A stretch of DNA of 11,053 bases. Source: Zoogloea sp. GTDB lineage: Bacteria; Pseudomonadota; Gammaproteobacteria; Burkholderiales; Rhodocyclaceae. Each line of letters starts with the position of its first letter. Position 1 is the stretch's first letter. Below the pieces are notes generated by a model. That model was not told the origin of the DNA and made no database searches. It saw only the letters and a list, made by a program, of their open reading frames with translations. Location: positions 1-11,053 of the forward strand of contig JAEUNV010000035.1 in assembly GCA_016790385.1 (NCBI GenBank). The letters are read 5' to 3'. This document shows positions 1 through 7,077 of this stretch, one piece after another. The position numbers and the translations under genes are program-made.

Positions 1-75
1 GCCGGATACCAGGAACATCGGGGCGGCGATGGCGGGAACGCGCATCGTGCCGCGAAACGCGGTGGGAAGGCTCAT
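1..75 (-). CDS. Nitronate monooxygenase (2-nitropropane dioxygenase family), N-terminal fragment
   Basis: Only the first 25 codons are inside the window; the gene continues past the left edge. The peptide starts MSLPTAFRG, then a basic-hydrophobic stretch, then APMFLVSG. This matches the beginning of FMN-dependent nitronate monooxygenases, whose first TIM-barrel strand carries the APM(F/A) signature. Known members oxidise alkyl nitronates to carbonyl compounds and nitrite, probably as detoxification. The ATG is supported by a good ribosome binding site, AGGAG eight bases upstream on the minus strand. The gene begins 82 bases after the AsmA-family stop and may have its own promoter. The catalytic His and the rest of the barrel are not visible, so the family is assigned from the N-terminus alone. 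A related enoyl-reductase (FabK-like) flavoprotein is the main alternative. Confidence 0.75.
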   Translation of the reverse strand, partial: MSLPTAFRGTMRVPAIAAPMFLVSG

Positions 76-82
76 GCTGCTG

Positions 83-105
83 TCTCCTGGATTGTCTTGA
101 TTATG
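83..105 (-). promoter_or_regulatory. Candidate -10 box and ribosome binding site of the nitronate monooxygenase gene
   Basis: Read on the minus strand, CATAAT (100-105) matches five of six bases of the sigma-70 -10 consensus, and AGGAGA (83-88) is the Shine-Dalgarno site. No convincing -35 hexamer lies 16-18 bases upstream. The promoter call is therefore weak, while the ribosome binding site is good. Confidence 0.3.
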
Positions 106-157
106 GGTGCCGCGATGGGGAATCTAGCACGCCGCAGGCAACACAGAAGCGAGGGTC

Positions 158-2455
158 TTACTCCGGCGCGGCGACTTCCGCTGGCTTGTCCGCAGCAGGT
201 GTGGCCTTCTTGACGGCCCGGCCGACCGCCTGGATCACGGTCTTGGGATTCACTCGGGGCAGGCTGCGGGCCACCCCCTGACCGGCATTGACCATGGCAG
301 CCAGGGGCACGTTCCTCGGCTCCAGGTGCCAGTCCGGCGCCCCGAACGGCCCCTTGACCCGAATCGGCAGGGCCACACCCCGCAGGCTTGCCAACGGGCC
401 GCTGTCGGGCAAAACGGGCACGACCACGAACATTACCTTGGTCAGGTAATCGATCTGGCGCCGGGCCAGATCGAGGTCGCCCGTTCCGCTGACCCGCAGC
501 ATGTGGCTGTCGGCCTTGAGGTCGGAGCTGCGGGCCACACCGTTTTCAATTCGGAAGCTGGCGGTGAGTTCGCCCACCGCCGTCGCTTCACGATCCCGAT
601 GGGGACGCCGGGCTCCCTGACGCGACCCCAATGCCGACCGCCATTCGGCTATCGCCTGATTGATGTCGATGCCGGGCACGCTGCTGTTGCGTATCCTCAG
701 CCGGGCCAGCCCCTGCATGTCGCGGAGCAGGCTGCTGCGGCTTTCCGCAGAGCTGTTCACTTCGACGAAGAAGTTGGTGGTGCCGCTGACTTTCTGGCGG
801 ACCCCGGCATCCTTGAGCAAGGCGCCCAGGTCGGCATTCTGGAGGTAGCCCCGATAGCTTGCCTTGCCGTCGCCCGCGGCGACGCTGAGGCTGCCGTCCA
901 GCGTGCCACCGTAAAGTGACAGGCTGTGGCCGCTTGATACCAGGCGCCCCCCATGTACGCTGACCGGCAGCTTGACCTGCTCCAGCTTGAGACCGGCGGC
1001 CGTCAGGTGGCCAATGCGGATCGTGCCGTCCACATCCAGCCCGCGCAGCGCAGACAGATCGATGCGGTCTTCAGTCTTGTCGGCCGCCGGGTTGTTTGCC
1101 GGCCGGCTTGCCAACAGGGTGTCCGCATCCAGTCGATTCACGTCGATGTCGAAACCGATGGCGGTGGAGTCGATCCGCGGCAAGGTCCAACTGCCCTTGA
1201 CCTGCTGTGCTTCCGAGCGCAGCGCGAAGCGGCCGGCTGCGCTGCTGCGCTGAAGGTCGACGCGGGTATCGGCTTCCGTTGCGAATTTGAGCGGCCGTGC
1301 GCCGGAGCGGGCGGGGGTGAAGCTGACATCGCCCGCCAGGCTGGGCAGTTCGAGCTGGCGGCTGGCGGCCTGCCACCGGAGCGGGCCGGCCAGGGCGCCG
1401 ACGACACGGCCGCTGGCCAGGCGCAGATCAAGCTCGCTGGTCAGCTTGCTCCCCTTCAGGCCGCCGTCGGCAGGCACCAGGCCGTTGAGCCGCAGGCGCA
1501 CACTACCGCCCCGCAATTTTCCGTCCAGGCGCAGGCTGGCTTCGACGCTTTCCGCCTCCGGCCCCGCTGTAGTCAGAGTGAGGCGCGGCGCGTTGGCGCG
1601 GAGTTCGAAGGCATCGCCCGCAGCCTTGCCGCGGATCTCAAAGCTGACGCCCTGGATGGGAGACGGACCCGTATCTGCCCATTCCAGCTCGCTCAGTGCT
1701 GCTTCTCCATCGAGGGCCTGCCAGCCGGCAAAATCGCCGTGGGCGGCCACCTTCAGCTGGCGCAGGCGCAGCCGGCCGTCGGGTTCGCCAAGGCGATAGG
1801 TGCCATCCAGCTCCACATGCACGTCGGTGGCGGGTTCGGCCCGGGTCAGGCGGGTAGTGGCACGGAGTCGGCCATCGGCGGCGGGGCCGAGCCGTCCGGT
1901 CTCGACGCTCAGGCTGGACAACGCAAGCTGCCGTCCATCCCGCTCGTCCATCCAGGTAACGGCGCCGCGTTCAATCCGCAGGCTGCCCACGTCCAGGTCG
2001 AAAGGTTCGTTGCCCGAGGAGGAAGGGGTGTCGCCATCCTGGCCGAGAAGATCGGCGGCGTTGAGCTTGCCGGCCTTGTCGCGCAGCAGGGCCATCCGCA
2101 GCCCCGCGATCTCTACCTCTTCCACGACCACGCGCCGGGTGAGCAGGGGCAGCAGACGGACGCTGATGCTGGCCTGCTCGAAACCGATGAACTCGCCGCT
2201 TCCGCTGCGTCCTGACAGGGTGCTGGCAGGCAGCCCCAGCCTGAGCCGGGGAAACATGGACAATTCGACCGGCCCTTCCATGCGCAGGGTGCGCTGGTAG
2301 CGCTGCTTGGCGAAGTGCGTCAATTCGGCCGACAGGCGCGATCCGTCGAAGGTGGCGTATAGATACAAGGCCCCGGCGGCAACGACCGTGCTCAGCCCGC
2401 CCAAGGCGAAGGCCAGGTACTTGAGGTATTTGAATCGCATGTCAGGCAATTCCAT
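158..2455 (-). CDS. AsmA family protein
   Basis: A 765-residue membrane-anchored protein. One transmembrane helix near the start (about residues 13-33) is followed by the AsmA N-terminal pattern: residues 50-120 contain RYQRTLRMEGPV, LSMFPRLRLGLP and VEIAGLRM. The long middle is rich in beta-strand repeats. The AsmA C-terminal signature lies near residues 655-676 (VSGTGDLDLARRQIDYLTK). AsmA-like proteins span the periplasm with a beta-groove and, where studied, affect lipid transport to and assembly of the outer membrane. The tail is rich in Ala, Lys and Pro and looks disordered. The gene starts 30 bases after the histidine kinase stop on the same strand, so cotranscription is likely. Two ATG starts compete, at 2455 and 2440 (MRFKYLKYLAF). 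Neither has a strong ribosome binding site, and the second gives the more typical N-terminus for this family. Confidence 0.88.
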   Translation of the reverse strand: MELPDMRFKYLKYLAFALGGLSTVVAAGALYLYATFDGSRLSAELTHFAKQRYQRTLRMEGPVELSMFPRLRLGLPASTLSGRSGSGEFIGFEQASISVRLLPLLTRRVVVEEVEIAGLRMALLRDKAGKLNAADLLGQDGDTPSSSGNEPFDLDVGSLRIERGAVTWMDERDGRQLALSSLSVETGRLGPAADGRLRATTRLTRAEPATDVHVELDGTYRLGEPDGRLRLRQLKVAAHGDFAGWQALDGEAALSELEWADTGPSPIQGVSFEIRGKAAGDAFELRANAPRLTLTTAGPEAESVEASLRLDGKLRGGSVRLRLNGLVPADGGLKGSKLTSELDLRLASGRVVGALAGPLRWQAASRQLELPSLAGDVSFTPARSGARPLKFATEADTRVDLQRSSAAGRFALRSEAQQVKGSWTLPRIDSTAIGFDIDVNRLDADTLLASRPANNPAADKTEDRIDLSALRGLDVDGTIRIGHLTAAGLKLEQVKLPVSVHGGRLVSSGHSLSLYGGTLDGSLSVAAGDGKASYRGYLQNADLGALLKDAGVRQKVSGTTNFFVEVNSSAESRSSLLRDMQGLARLRIRNSSVPGIDINQAIAEWRSALGSRQGARRPHRDREATAVGELTASFRIENGVARSSDLKADSHMLRVSGTGDLDLARRQIDYLTKVMFVVVPVLPDSGPLASLRGVALPIRVKGPFGAPDWHLEPRNVPLAAMVNAGQGVARSLPRVNPKTVIQAVGRAVKKATPAADKPAEVAAPE

Positions 2456-2485
2456 GACCGATCCGCCGATCTTACCCCAGGGGGC

Positions 2486-4900
2486 TTACATGCCGTCCGG
2501 CTGCGAGGCCTGGCCCCGCAAGGGCAGGCGCAGCTCGAAAGTGCTTCCAACCCCCACCTGGCTTTCCACTGTCACGCTGCCGCCGTGACGCTCCGCAACC
2601 GTCTTGACGATGATCAGGCCGAGCCCGACACCCGAGGGCTTGTCGCGTCCCTCGTCCACGATCCGGCTGAAACGCTTGAACAGGCGCGGCAGGGCGTCGG
2701 CTGGAATGCCCTCACCCTGGTCTCGCACCTGGATGATCCAGTCCGTGCCCTCTCCCTTCAGGCACACCGAAACGCGGCTCCCGGCATGGCCGTACTTGAC
2801 CGCATTGGTCAGCAGGTTGATGACCGCCCGCCGCAACAGGGAGAAGTCGCCGCGGATGATGGCCTCCTCCTGTTCTGCGCCCTGGGTGTCCACTTCGATG
2901 CGGATGCCGCGGGCGTTGGCCTGGGGCCACACTTCGTCGGCGGCGGAATCGACGAGGCCGGTCAGATCGAGTTCAACGAAGTCCTTCGGGTCCGAGCCTT
3001 CGGCCCTCACCAGACGAAAAAGGCCGTCCGCCAGGTCGAGCGCGGAACGGGCGTAGCGGGCGATTCGGGGAATCTGTTCTGCCTGAAGGGTGGAGCTGTC
3101 GCGATAGCCGTCGATCAGGGTCAGGATGGAGGCCAGCGGTGCGCGCAAGTCGTGGGACAGGAAATGCATGGTGTCCTCGCGGCTGCGCTGGGCCTCGTGC
3201 ATCGTGGTGACGTCCGCCAGACCGATGACCCGCCCGGGCCGGTCACTGGATTCCGAAAACAGGTCAGCCACCGACACCAGCAGATAGCGCTTTTTGTCGG
3301 GGGTGAGTTCGAACTGGCGAATGCCGGAATAGCCGCTTACGTCGGGCAGCCCATCCCGCATCGGCAGGTAGGCGGGCCAAGGCAATGCGCGTAGCGCGCT
3401 CAGCAGGGCATCACTGCGAAAGGCCCGGAGCAGGTGGCGCGCGCGTTCGTTGTGGAGGATGACCCGGTCCAGTTGATCGATCACGACCACGCCGATGGGC
3501 AGGTGTTCGAGGGTGTCGGCGATGAAGCGGCGCACATCGCGTTGGTGCTGGGCGGCTCCGCGCACGATGCGGATGCGTTGTTCGAGGGGGTCCGCGGCGG
3601 TCTGCCCGGATTCGTCGATGGGCAGGCCCAGGGGGGTGCCCTCCCGCTCCAGGGCAATCAGTTCCGCGTCCAGGTAGCGCTGGGCCGATTCCAGGCGCCG
3701 CCAGCTCCACAGGGGATAGGCCAGCATGCAGCCGAGGATGGCGGGGGCAGGCCCGAACCACCAGCCACCCAGGTGCAGTCCGAGCCCGGCCAGCAACACG
3801 GCGGAGGCTCCGAGCAGGAAGGAGGCCATCAGGCCGGTGCGGGCCTCGGCATACAGCAGGGTCAGCATCAATGCCACCACCATCACCATCGCCACGGCGG
3901 CCGACACCCAGGGCGACAGGGGCACGACGGCGGCGCCTCGGCGCAGGGCGTCAAATACGTTGGCCTGCACCTCGACACCGGGCATGGGGCGGGACAGGCC
4001 CGAAGTTGGGGTGGGAACCGCATCCCCCATCCCCGCGGCCGTGGTGCCGACCATCAGAATCTTGTTGTGCAGGTTCTCCGGCGGCACCTCGCCAGCGAGT
4101 ACGGCCCGGTACGAGTAGTGGGTGTAGGTTCCGGGTGGGCCGGAGAAGGGCACGCGCAGCCAGTTGGCGCGCTGCCATTGCTGATGGTCCAGCTCTGCAC
4201 CTGGGGGCGGGGGCGGAAAGCGGCCGGCGGGTTCCGGCTCTAGCAGTCGCAGCAGGGCAAGGGCGAGCTGAGGATGGCGGGCCTCACCAAAGCCTTCCCA
4301 CAGGTACACGCTGCGGGCGATACCGTCGGGGTCGAATTCCACCTGACTGTGACCGATGGCCGCCGCCGCGTCGGCGAACATATCAAGCGGCCGGACTTCG
4401 CCGGAGAGGATGGCTCCTGTGGTGGCCTGAGTCATGGGCAGCACCACTCGACCCTGATCACGGATGGCGCGGGCCAGGGCCGCGTCGGCACCGGGATCAT
4501 CCGGGCTGGGGCCGTCGAGGATCAGGTCGAGAAGGACTGCCCGGGCACCGGCCTCCCGGGCGAAATCAATGAGGGCGGCGTGCACGCGCCGGGACCAGGG
4601 CCAGCGCCCGAGGCTGGACAGGCTGGCATCGTCGATGGAGATGATCACCACATCGTCGCTGGCGGGCTGGGTCCACGTGGACAGCACCTCGTCATAGAGC
4701 GTCTGGTCAATACGCCACAACCAGCCCTCGACGGCTGAAATCAACGTCAGCAGAGCACAGAAGAGGGTGACGGCGAACCATTCAACAGTCGGCCGACGCA
4801 GGCTGGAAGCGGCTGCTCTCACGGAGTCCCTGGCGCTGGGGCGGAAAGGCTCCATACGGGGAGCACGAAAAAGGATTGCAGGCGCTGCGTCCCCGACCAC
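2486..4900 (-). CDS. CHASE2-PAS sensor histidine kinase
   Basis: An 804-residue inner-membrane kinase. A transmembrane helix (about 41-61) leads into a periplasmic CHASE2 domain (about 65-325), recognisable from DDVVIISIDDASLSSLGRWPW and NKILMVGTTAAGMGD. Three helices follow (about 330-350, 356-377, 383-399), then a PAS-like segment (about 460-565). The HisKA box LSHDLRAPL carries the phospho-acceptor His583. The ATPase domain has the N box NLLTNAVKYG (695-704), G1 box DQGEGIP, F box FKRFSRI and G2 box GVGLGLIIVK. No receiver domain is attached, so it needs a separate regulator; the OmpR-type gene at 7078-7806 is the obvious candidate. The start is GTG at 4900 with GGCGGTG seven bases upstream, so the gene overlaps the end of the LysM/FecR gene by 82 bases, which suggests translational coupling. 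ATG at 4855 is the alternative start but lacks a ribosome binding site. The ligand cannot be read from the sequence. Confidence 0.93.
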   Translation of the reverse strand: MVGDAAPAILFRAPRMEPFRPSARDSVRAAASSLRRPTVEWFAVTLFCALLTLISAVEGWLWRIDQTLYDEVLSTWTQPASDDVVIISIDDASLSSLGRWPWSRRVHAALIDFAREAGARAVLLDLILDGPSPDDPGADAALARAIRDQGRVVLPMTQATTGAILSGEVRPLDMFADAAAAIGHSQVEFDPDGIARSVYLWEGFGEARHPQLALALLRLLEPEPAGRFPPPPPGAELDHQQWQRANWLRVPFSGPPGTYTHYSYRAVLAGEVPPENLHNKILMVGTTAAGMGDAVPTPTSGLSRPMPGVEVQANVFDALRRGAAVVPLSPWVSAAVAMVMVVALMLTLLYAEARTGLMASFLLGASAVLLAGLGLHLGGWWFGPAPAILGCMLAYPLWSWRRLESAQRYLDAELIALEREGTPLGLPIDESGQTAADPLEQRIRIVRGAAQHQRDVRRFIADTLEHLPIGVVVIDQLDRVILHNERARHLLRAFRSDALLSALRALPWPAYLPMRDGLPDVSGYSGIRQFELTPDKKRYLLVSVADLFSESSDRPGRVIGLADVTTMHEAQRSREDTMHFLSHDLRAPLASILTLIDGYRDSSTLQAEQIPRIARYARSALDLADGLFRLVRAEGSDPKDFVELDLTGLVDSAADEVWPQANARGIRIEVDTQGAEQEEAIIRGDFSLLRRAVINLLTNAVKYGHAGSRVSVCLKGEGTDWIIQVRDQGEGIPADALPRLFKRFSRIVDEGRDKPSGVGLGLIIVKTVAERHGGSVTVESQVGVGSTFELRLPLRGQASQPDGM

Positions 4901-6393
4901 GGACTGACACCGCCGTCCGGGTCGATGGCGCGGATGCGCAGCCGGTAACGACCTGGGCTGGGGGTGGCGAGGGTCAGCGCGGCCTCGCCGATACGCTGAT
5001 CCACGAGAATCTCCTGGAAGGCTTCATCGCGGGCGAGTTGAACCTCGTAGATCTGACCAGGCCGACCGCCCCATGAGAAACGCAGCTTCTGGTTGTAGAC
5101 CTCGACAGTCGCCCGGCTGGGGGCGGGACGGATGTCCAGCGTCCGTACCTCGCTCCACGGCCCGTGGCTACCATCACTGCGCAGGCTTGCGATACGCCAG
5201 GCGTGGCGGCCCGGCGCGAGCGCCGGCGCAAATTGGAGCCCGTTCGTCGTGTCGTCCACGCCGGGTGAATCAAAACCGCGGTCACCCGCGATCTGCACGC
5301 GGTAGCCGGCCGCTTCCGGCTGGGCCGACCAGGCGAGGCCGCCAGGCTGGGCGTCGGCGGCGTTCGGGGGTTCAGGCCGGGCGCGCAGTGCAAAGCCGCG
5401 GGTCGCATCCTGGCCCTCCAGGCCCTCGGCATCAATGGCCCGCACGCGGAGCAGGTAGCTTCCGTCGGGCAGGTTGGTAAAGCGCGCGCGCGGCGTCGTG
5501 AAGACCGCTGTTGCAATCACGTCATTGAATTGCTCGTCACGGGCCACCTGGGCCCGATAGGCCACGGCCTTGTCCACCGGAGGGAAAGGAAGGTCGAGTG
5601 CAACCCGCTCGAAAACCGGGGGAACCCCATCCAGGGAGGGTGCCGGCAACAGGGCGCGTGGGGCGGGAATCTGCGCGCCTGCCTTTGCCACCACGCCAAA
5701 ACCGGCCGGAAGGGCTGTGGCGCCAGCGGCGGCGTCATTGCGCATGCCGACCCTCCCTTCGGTGACTTCCGCCTGGGCGGAGTCTGCCTGCGCTCCCGCG
5801 CGGAAAGCGGTGCCACGCACACCCAGGGAAGCGGACGGGGTGCGGATCTGGTAGCGGGCCGCAGGGCCGCGCTGGGGTGCCACGGTGGATTCAATCCGCC
5901 CGTGCTCAAGGAAGATCTGGGTATTCTGACCGGGCAGGCCGTGGAAACTCTGCACCTTGTCCAGGCGGGCCTGACTGCCGGGCTGAACAGTCAGGCGCGA
6001 CTCGTCGGGCATCGCCAGGGTCACAAAGCCCCCATCGCCCGTGCGCAGAACCGCCCCCGCGGACACCCGGGTGTCCGGGGCCAGGGGCTTCCCGTCCATG
6101 GTGACGTCACCACTGACCGCCACGACCCGCGCGGTGTGCGGCTCAGCCCGCAGCCAGTTTTCAGGAATGCGCAGGGGGGTGCCAACCGGTATGCGCATCG
6201 GGTTGCTGATGCGGTTCAAGGCCTTGACCCCTTTCCAACCGAAGGGCGCGGACAGGTATTGACGCTCCAGGCCGATCAAGGTGTCACCGGCGCGGGTGGT
6301 GTAGATGATCTCCAGATCCGCTGCGTGGATACCGGGGCAGGCAATCGCCAAGCCCAGGGCGGCAGCCAGGAGACGAACGGATTGAGATGCCAA
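4819..6393 (-). CDS. Exported LysM and FecR domain protein with three Fn3-like repeats
   Basis: Numbered from an upstream ATG at 6474, a hydrophobic signal core (about 34-46) precedes a likely cleavage site at IHA-AD (51/52). A LysM domain (about 55-106, [12 protein letters not shown] through [10 protein letters not shown]) probably binds peptidoglycan. A FecR domain (about 115-250) has the typical [14 protein letters not shown] motif. Three Fn3-like repeats follow, each with a Y-x-x-Q-[VIL]-A-x-D-x-x-F core at about 306, 391 and 476. FecR is only a fold name here; no iron-uptake sigma factor or receptor is nearby. I prefer the TTG start at 6393, giving a normal 24-residue signal peptide. The ATG at 6474 adds 27 codons that include AGA, ATA, CGA and AGT, unlike the rest of the gene, and they cover a perfect palindrome. 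The TTG has only a weak ribosome binding site. The protein probably acts in the periplasm with the overlapping CHASE2 kinase. Confidence 0.87.
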   Translation of the reverse strand: MASQSVRLLAAALGLAIACPGIHAADLEIIYTTRAGDTLIGLERQYLSAPFGWKGVKALNRISNPMRIPVGTPLRIPENWLRAEPHTARVVAVSGDVTMDGKPLAPDTRVSAGAVLRTGDGGFVTLAMPDESRLTVQPGSQARLDKVQSFHGLPGQNTQIFLEHGRIESTVAPQRGPAARYQIRTPSASLGVRGTAFRAGAQADSAQAEVTEGRVGMRNDAAAGATALPAGFGVVAKAGAQIPAPRALLPAPSLDGVPPVFERVALDLPFPPVDKAVAYRAQVARDEQFNDVIATAVFTTPRARFTNLPDGSYLLRVRAIDAEGLEGQDATRGFALRARPEPPNAADAQPGGLAWSAQPEAAGYRVQIAGDRGFDSPGVDDTTNGLQFAPALAPGRHAWRIASLRSDGSHGPWSEVRTLDIRPAPSRATVEVYNQKLRFSWGGRPGQIYEVQLARDEAFQEILVDQRIGEAALTLATPSPGRYRLRIRAIDPDGGVSPWSGTQRLQSFFVLPVWSLSAPAPGTP

Positions 6394-6418
6394 GAGACAG
6401 GTCTTTCTGAGGGTTTGG

Positions 6419-6435
6419 GGAACTATATTAGTTCC
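6419..6435. promoter_or_regulatory. Perfect 7-3-7 palindrome upstream of the LysM/FecR gene
   Basis: GGAACTATATTAGTTCC has seven-base perfect arms around a TAT centre. It lies 26 bases before the preferred TTG start of the LysM/FecR gene. On the minus strand it contains TAATAT and TATAGT, which resemble a -10 box, so an operator overlapping the promoter is plausible. No good -35 at normal spacing was found. A further GAACTA half site occurs at 6475-6480. The palindrome is certain; its role is inferred. Confidence 0.45.
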
Positions 6436-6479
6436 GGGTCTGGTCCAGGGTGCAAAACTTCGCAAAATGGGCATGAACT

Positions 6480-6492
6480 ACACGCCCCGTGT
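6480..6492. repeat. Short inverted repeat ACACG-CCC-CGTGT
   Basis: Five-base perfect arms around CCC in the spacer between the divergent LysM/FecR and mscL genes. It is short enough to arise by chance in GC-rich DNA, and is listed because it sits between two longer palindromes. Confidence 0.25.
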
Positions 6493-6502
6493 GAGAATTA
6501 CT

Positions 6503-6519
6503 TAGCGCCGCGGGCGCTA
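6503..6519. promoter_or_regulatory. Perfect 7-3-7 palindrome upstream of mscL
   Basis: TAGCGCCGCGGGCGCTA has seven-base perfect arms around GCG. It lies 93 bases before the mscL ATG, with its centre 84 bases from that of the palindrome at 6419-6435. No T run follows on either strand, so a terminator is unlikely. It may be a protein-binding site or a chance GC-rich hairpin. Confidence 0.35.
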
Positions 6520-6564
6520 TGGGGCTCTATCATGCGGCCAGACGAGTCGGCGCCCTCTGCTGGC

Positions 6565-6606
6565 TTGTTTCCTGATGTCATTACTCTTCAATCTGTTCTA
6601 AAAGGA
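6565..6606 (+). promoter_or_regulatory. Candidate mscL promoter and ribosome binding site
   Basis: TTGTTT (6565-6570) and TTCAAT (6587-6592) are spaced 16 bases apart and form a weak sigma-70-like promoter. AAAAGGA (6600-6606) is a clear Shine-Dalgarno site six bases before the ATG. The ribosome binding site is convincing and fixes the start; the promoter boxes are tentative. Confidence 0.35.
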
Positions 6607-6612
6607 AATCCC

Positions 6613-7035
6613 ATGAGCTTCATTCAAGAATTCAAGGAATTTGCAATGAAGGGCAACGTCGTCGATCTTGCGGTCGGCGTCATCATCGGCGGCGCGTTTC
6701 AGAAGATCGTCGATTCCCTCGTGAAGGACATGCTGATGCCCGTGCTGGGCAAGCTTCTCGGCGGTGTCGATTTCAAGCACTTGTACATCAACCTGGGTGA
6801 CAAGTCCTTTGAAACCATGGAAGCCGCCGAAAAGGCCGGCGCGCCGCTGTTCAAGTATGGCGTTTTCGTGAATTCCATCATTGATTTCACGATTGTTGCC
6901 CTCGCCATCTTCGTGGCCATCAAGGCCATGAACAAGCTCAAGCGCGATGAGCCGGCACCGGCGCCGGAAGCGCCCCCGGCCGAACCGGAAGATGTGAAGC
7001 TGCTGCGGGAAATCCGCGATGCGCTGAAGAAGTAA
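6613..7035 (+). CDS. mscL: Large-conductance mechanosensitive channel MscL
   Basis: This 140-residue protein, close to the usual 136 or so, forms a homopentameric inner-membrane pore that opens under membrane tension and releases solutes during hypo-osmotic shock. The N-terminal amphipathic helix ([14 protein letters not shown]) leads into TM1 with the conserved [14 protein letters not shown] and [12 protein letters not shown] segments (about 16-43). The periplasmic loop contains [11 protein letters not shown]2 is about 83-107 ([11 protein letters not shown], then [13 protein letters not shown]). A charged and Pro/Ala linker is followed by the C-terminal bundle helix [16 protein letters not shown]. 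The ATG is fixed by AAAAGGA just upstream. The reading frame stays open far upstream, but that part is antisense to the LysM/FecR gene and lacks MscL similarity. mscL is the only plus-strand gene between the minus-strand sensory genes. Confidence 0.98.
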   Translation: MSFIQEFKEFAMKGNVVDLAVGVIIGGAFQKIVDSLVKDMLMPVLGKLLGGVDFKHLYINLGDKSFETMEAAEKAGAPLFKYGVFVNSIIDFTIVALAIFVAIKAMNKLKRDEPAPAPEAPPAEPEDVKLLREIRDALKK

Positions 7036-7046
7036 GCGCCTCAAAT

Positions 7047-7070
7047 CGGGGGGGCCTGACGGCCCCTCCG
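7047..7070. terminator. GC hairpin between convergent mscL and response regulator genes
   Basis: A ten-base-pair stem pairs 7047-7056 with 7061-7070 (one G-T wobble) around a TGAC loop, 11 bases after the mscL stop and 7 bases past the regulator stop. It could end transcription from both sides. No real T tract follows on either strand (only ATTTG on the minus side), so it is not a classical intrinsic terminator. Confidence 0.5.
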
Positions 7071-7077
7071 GGATGCA

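Noticed and set aside
953..2215. 420-codon plus-strand frame opposite the AsmA gene
   Set aside because: It is a typical GC-rich shadow frame. The minus-strand protein has a membrane anchor and AsmA signatures, while this frame has no recognisable domain.
2585..4243. Two 269-codon plus-strand frames opposite the histidine kinase
   Set aside because: The kinase on the other strand has every catalytic box intact; the antisense translations show only biased composition.
4819..6393. FecR-type iron transport regulator
   Set aside because: The protein has a LysM domain and Fn3-like repeats, lacks the usual anti-sigma membrane topology, and no ECF sigma factor or TonB receptor gene is nearby.
6555..6580. 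Possible sigma-54 promoter (CTGGC) before mscL
   Set aside because: The required GC at the -12 position and the correct spacing are missing.
5530..6612. Long plus-strand reading frame that continues in phase into mscL
   Set aside because: It is antisense to the LysM/FecR gene and shows no MscL similarity. A good ribosome binding site and the conserved MscL N-terminus place the start at 6613.
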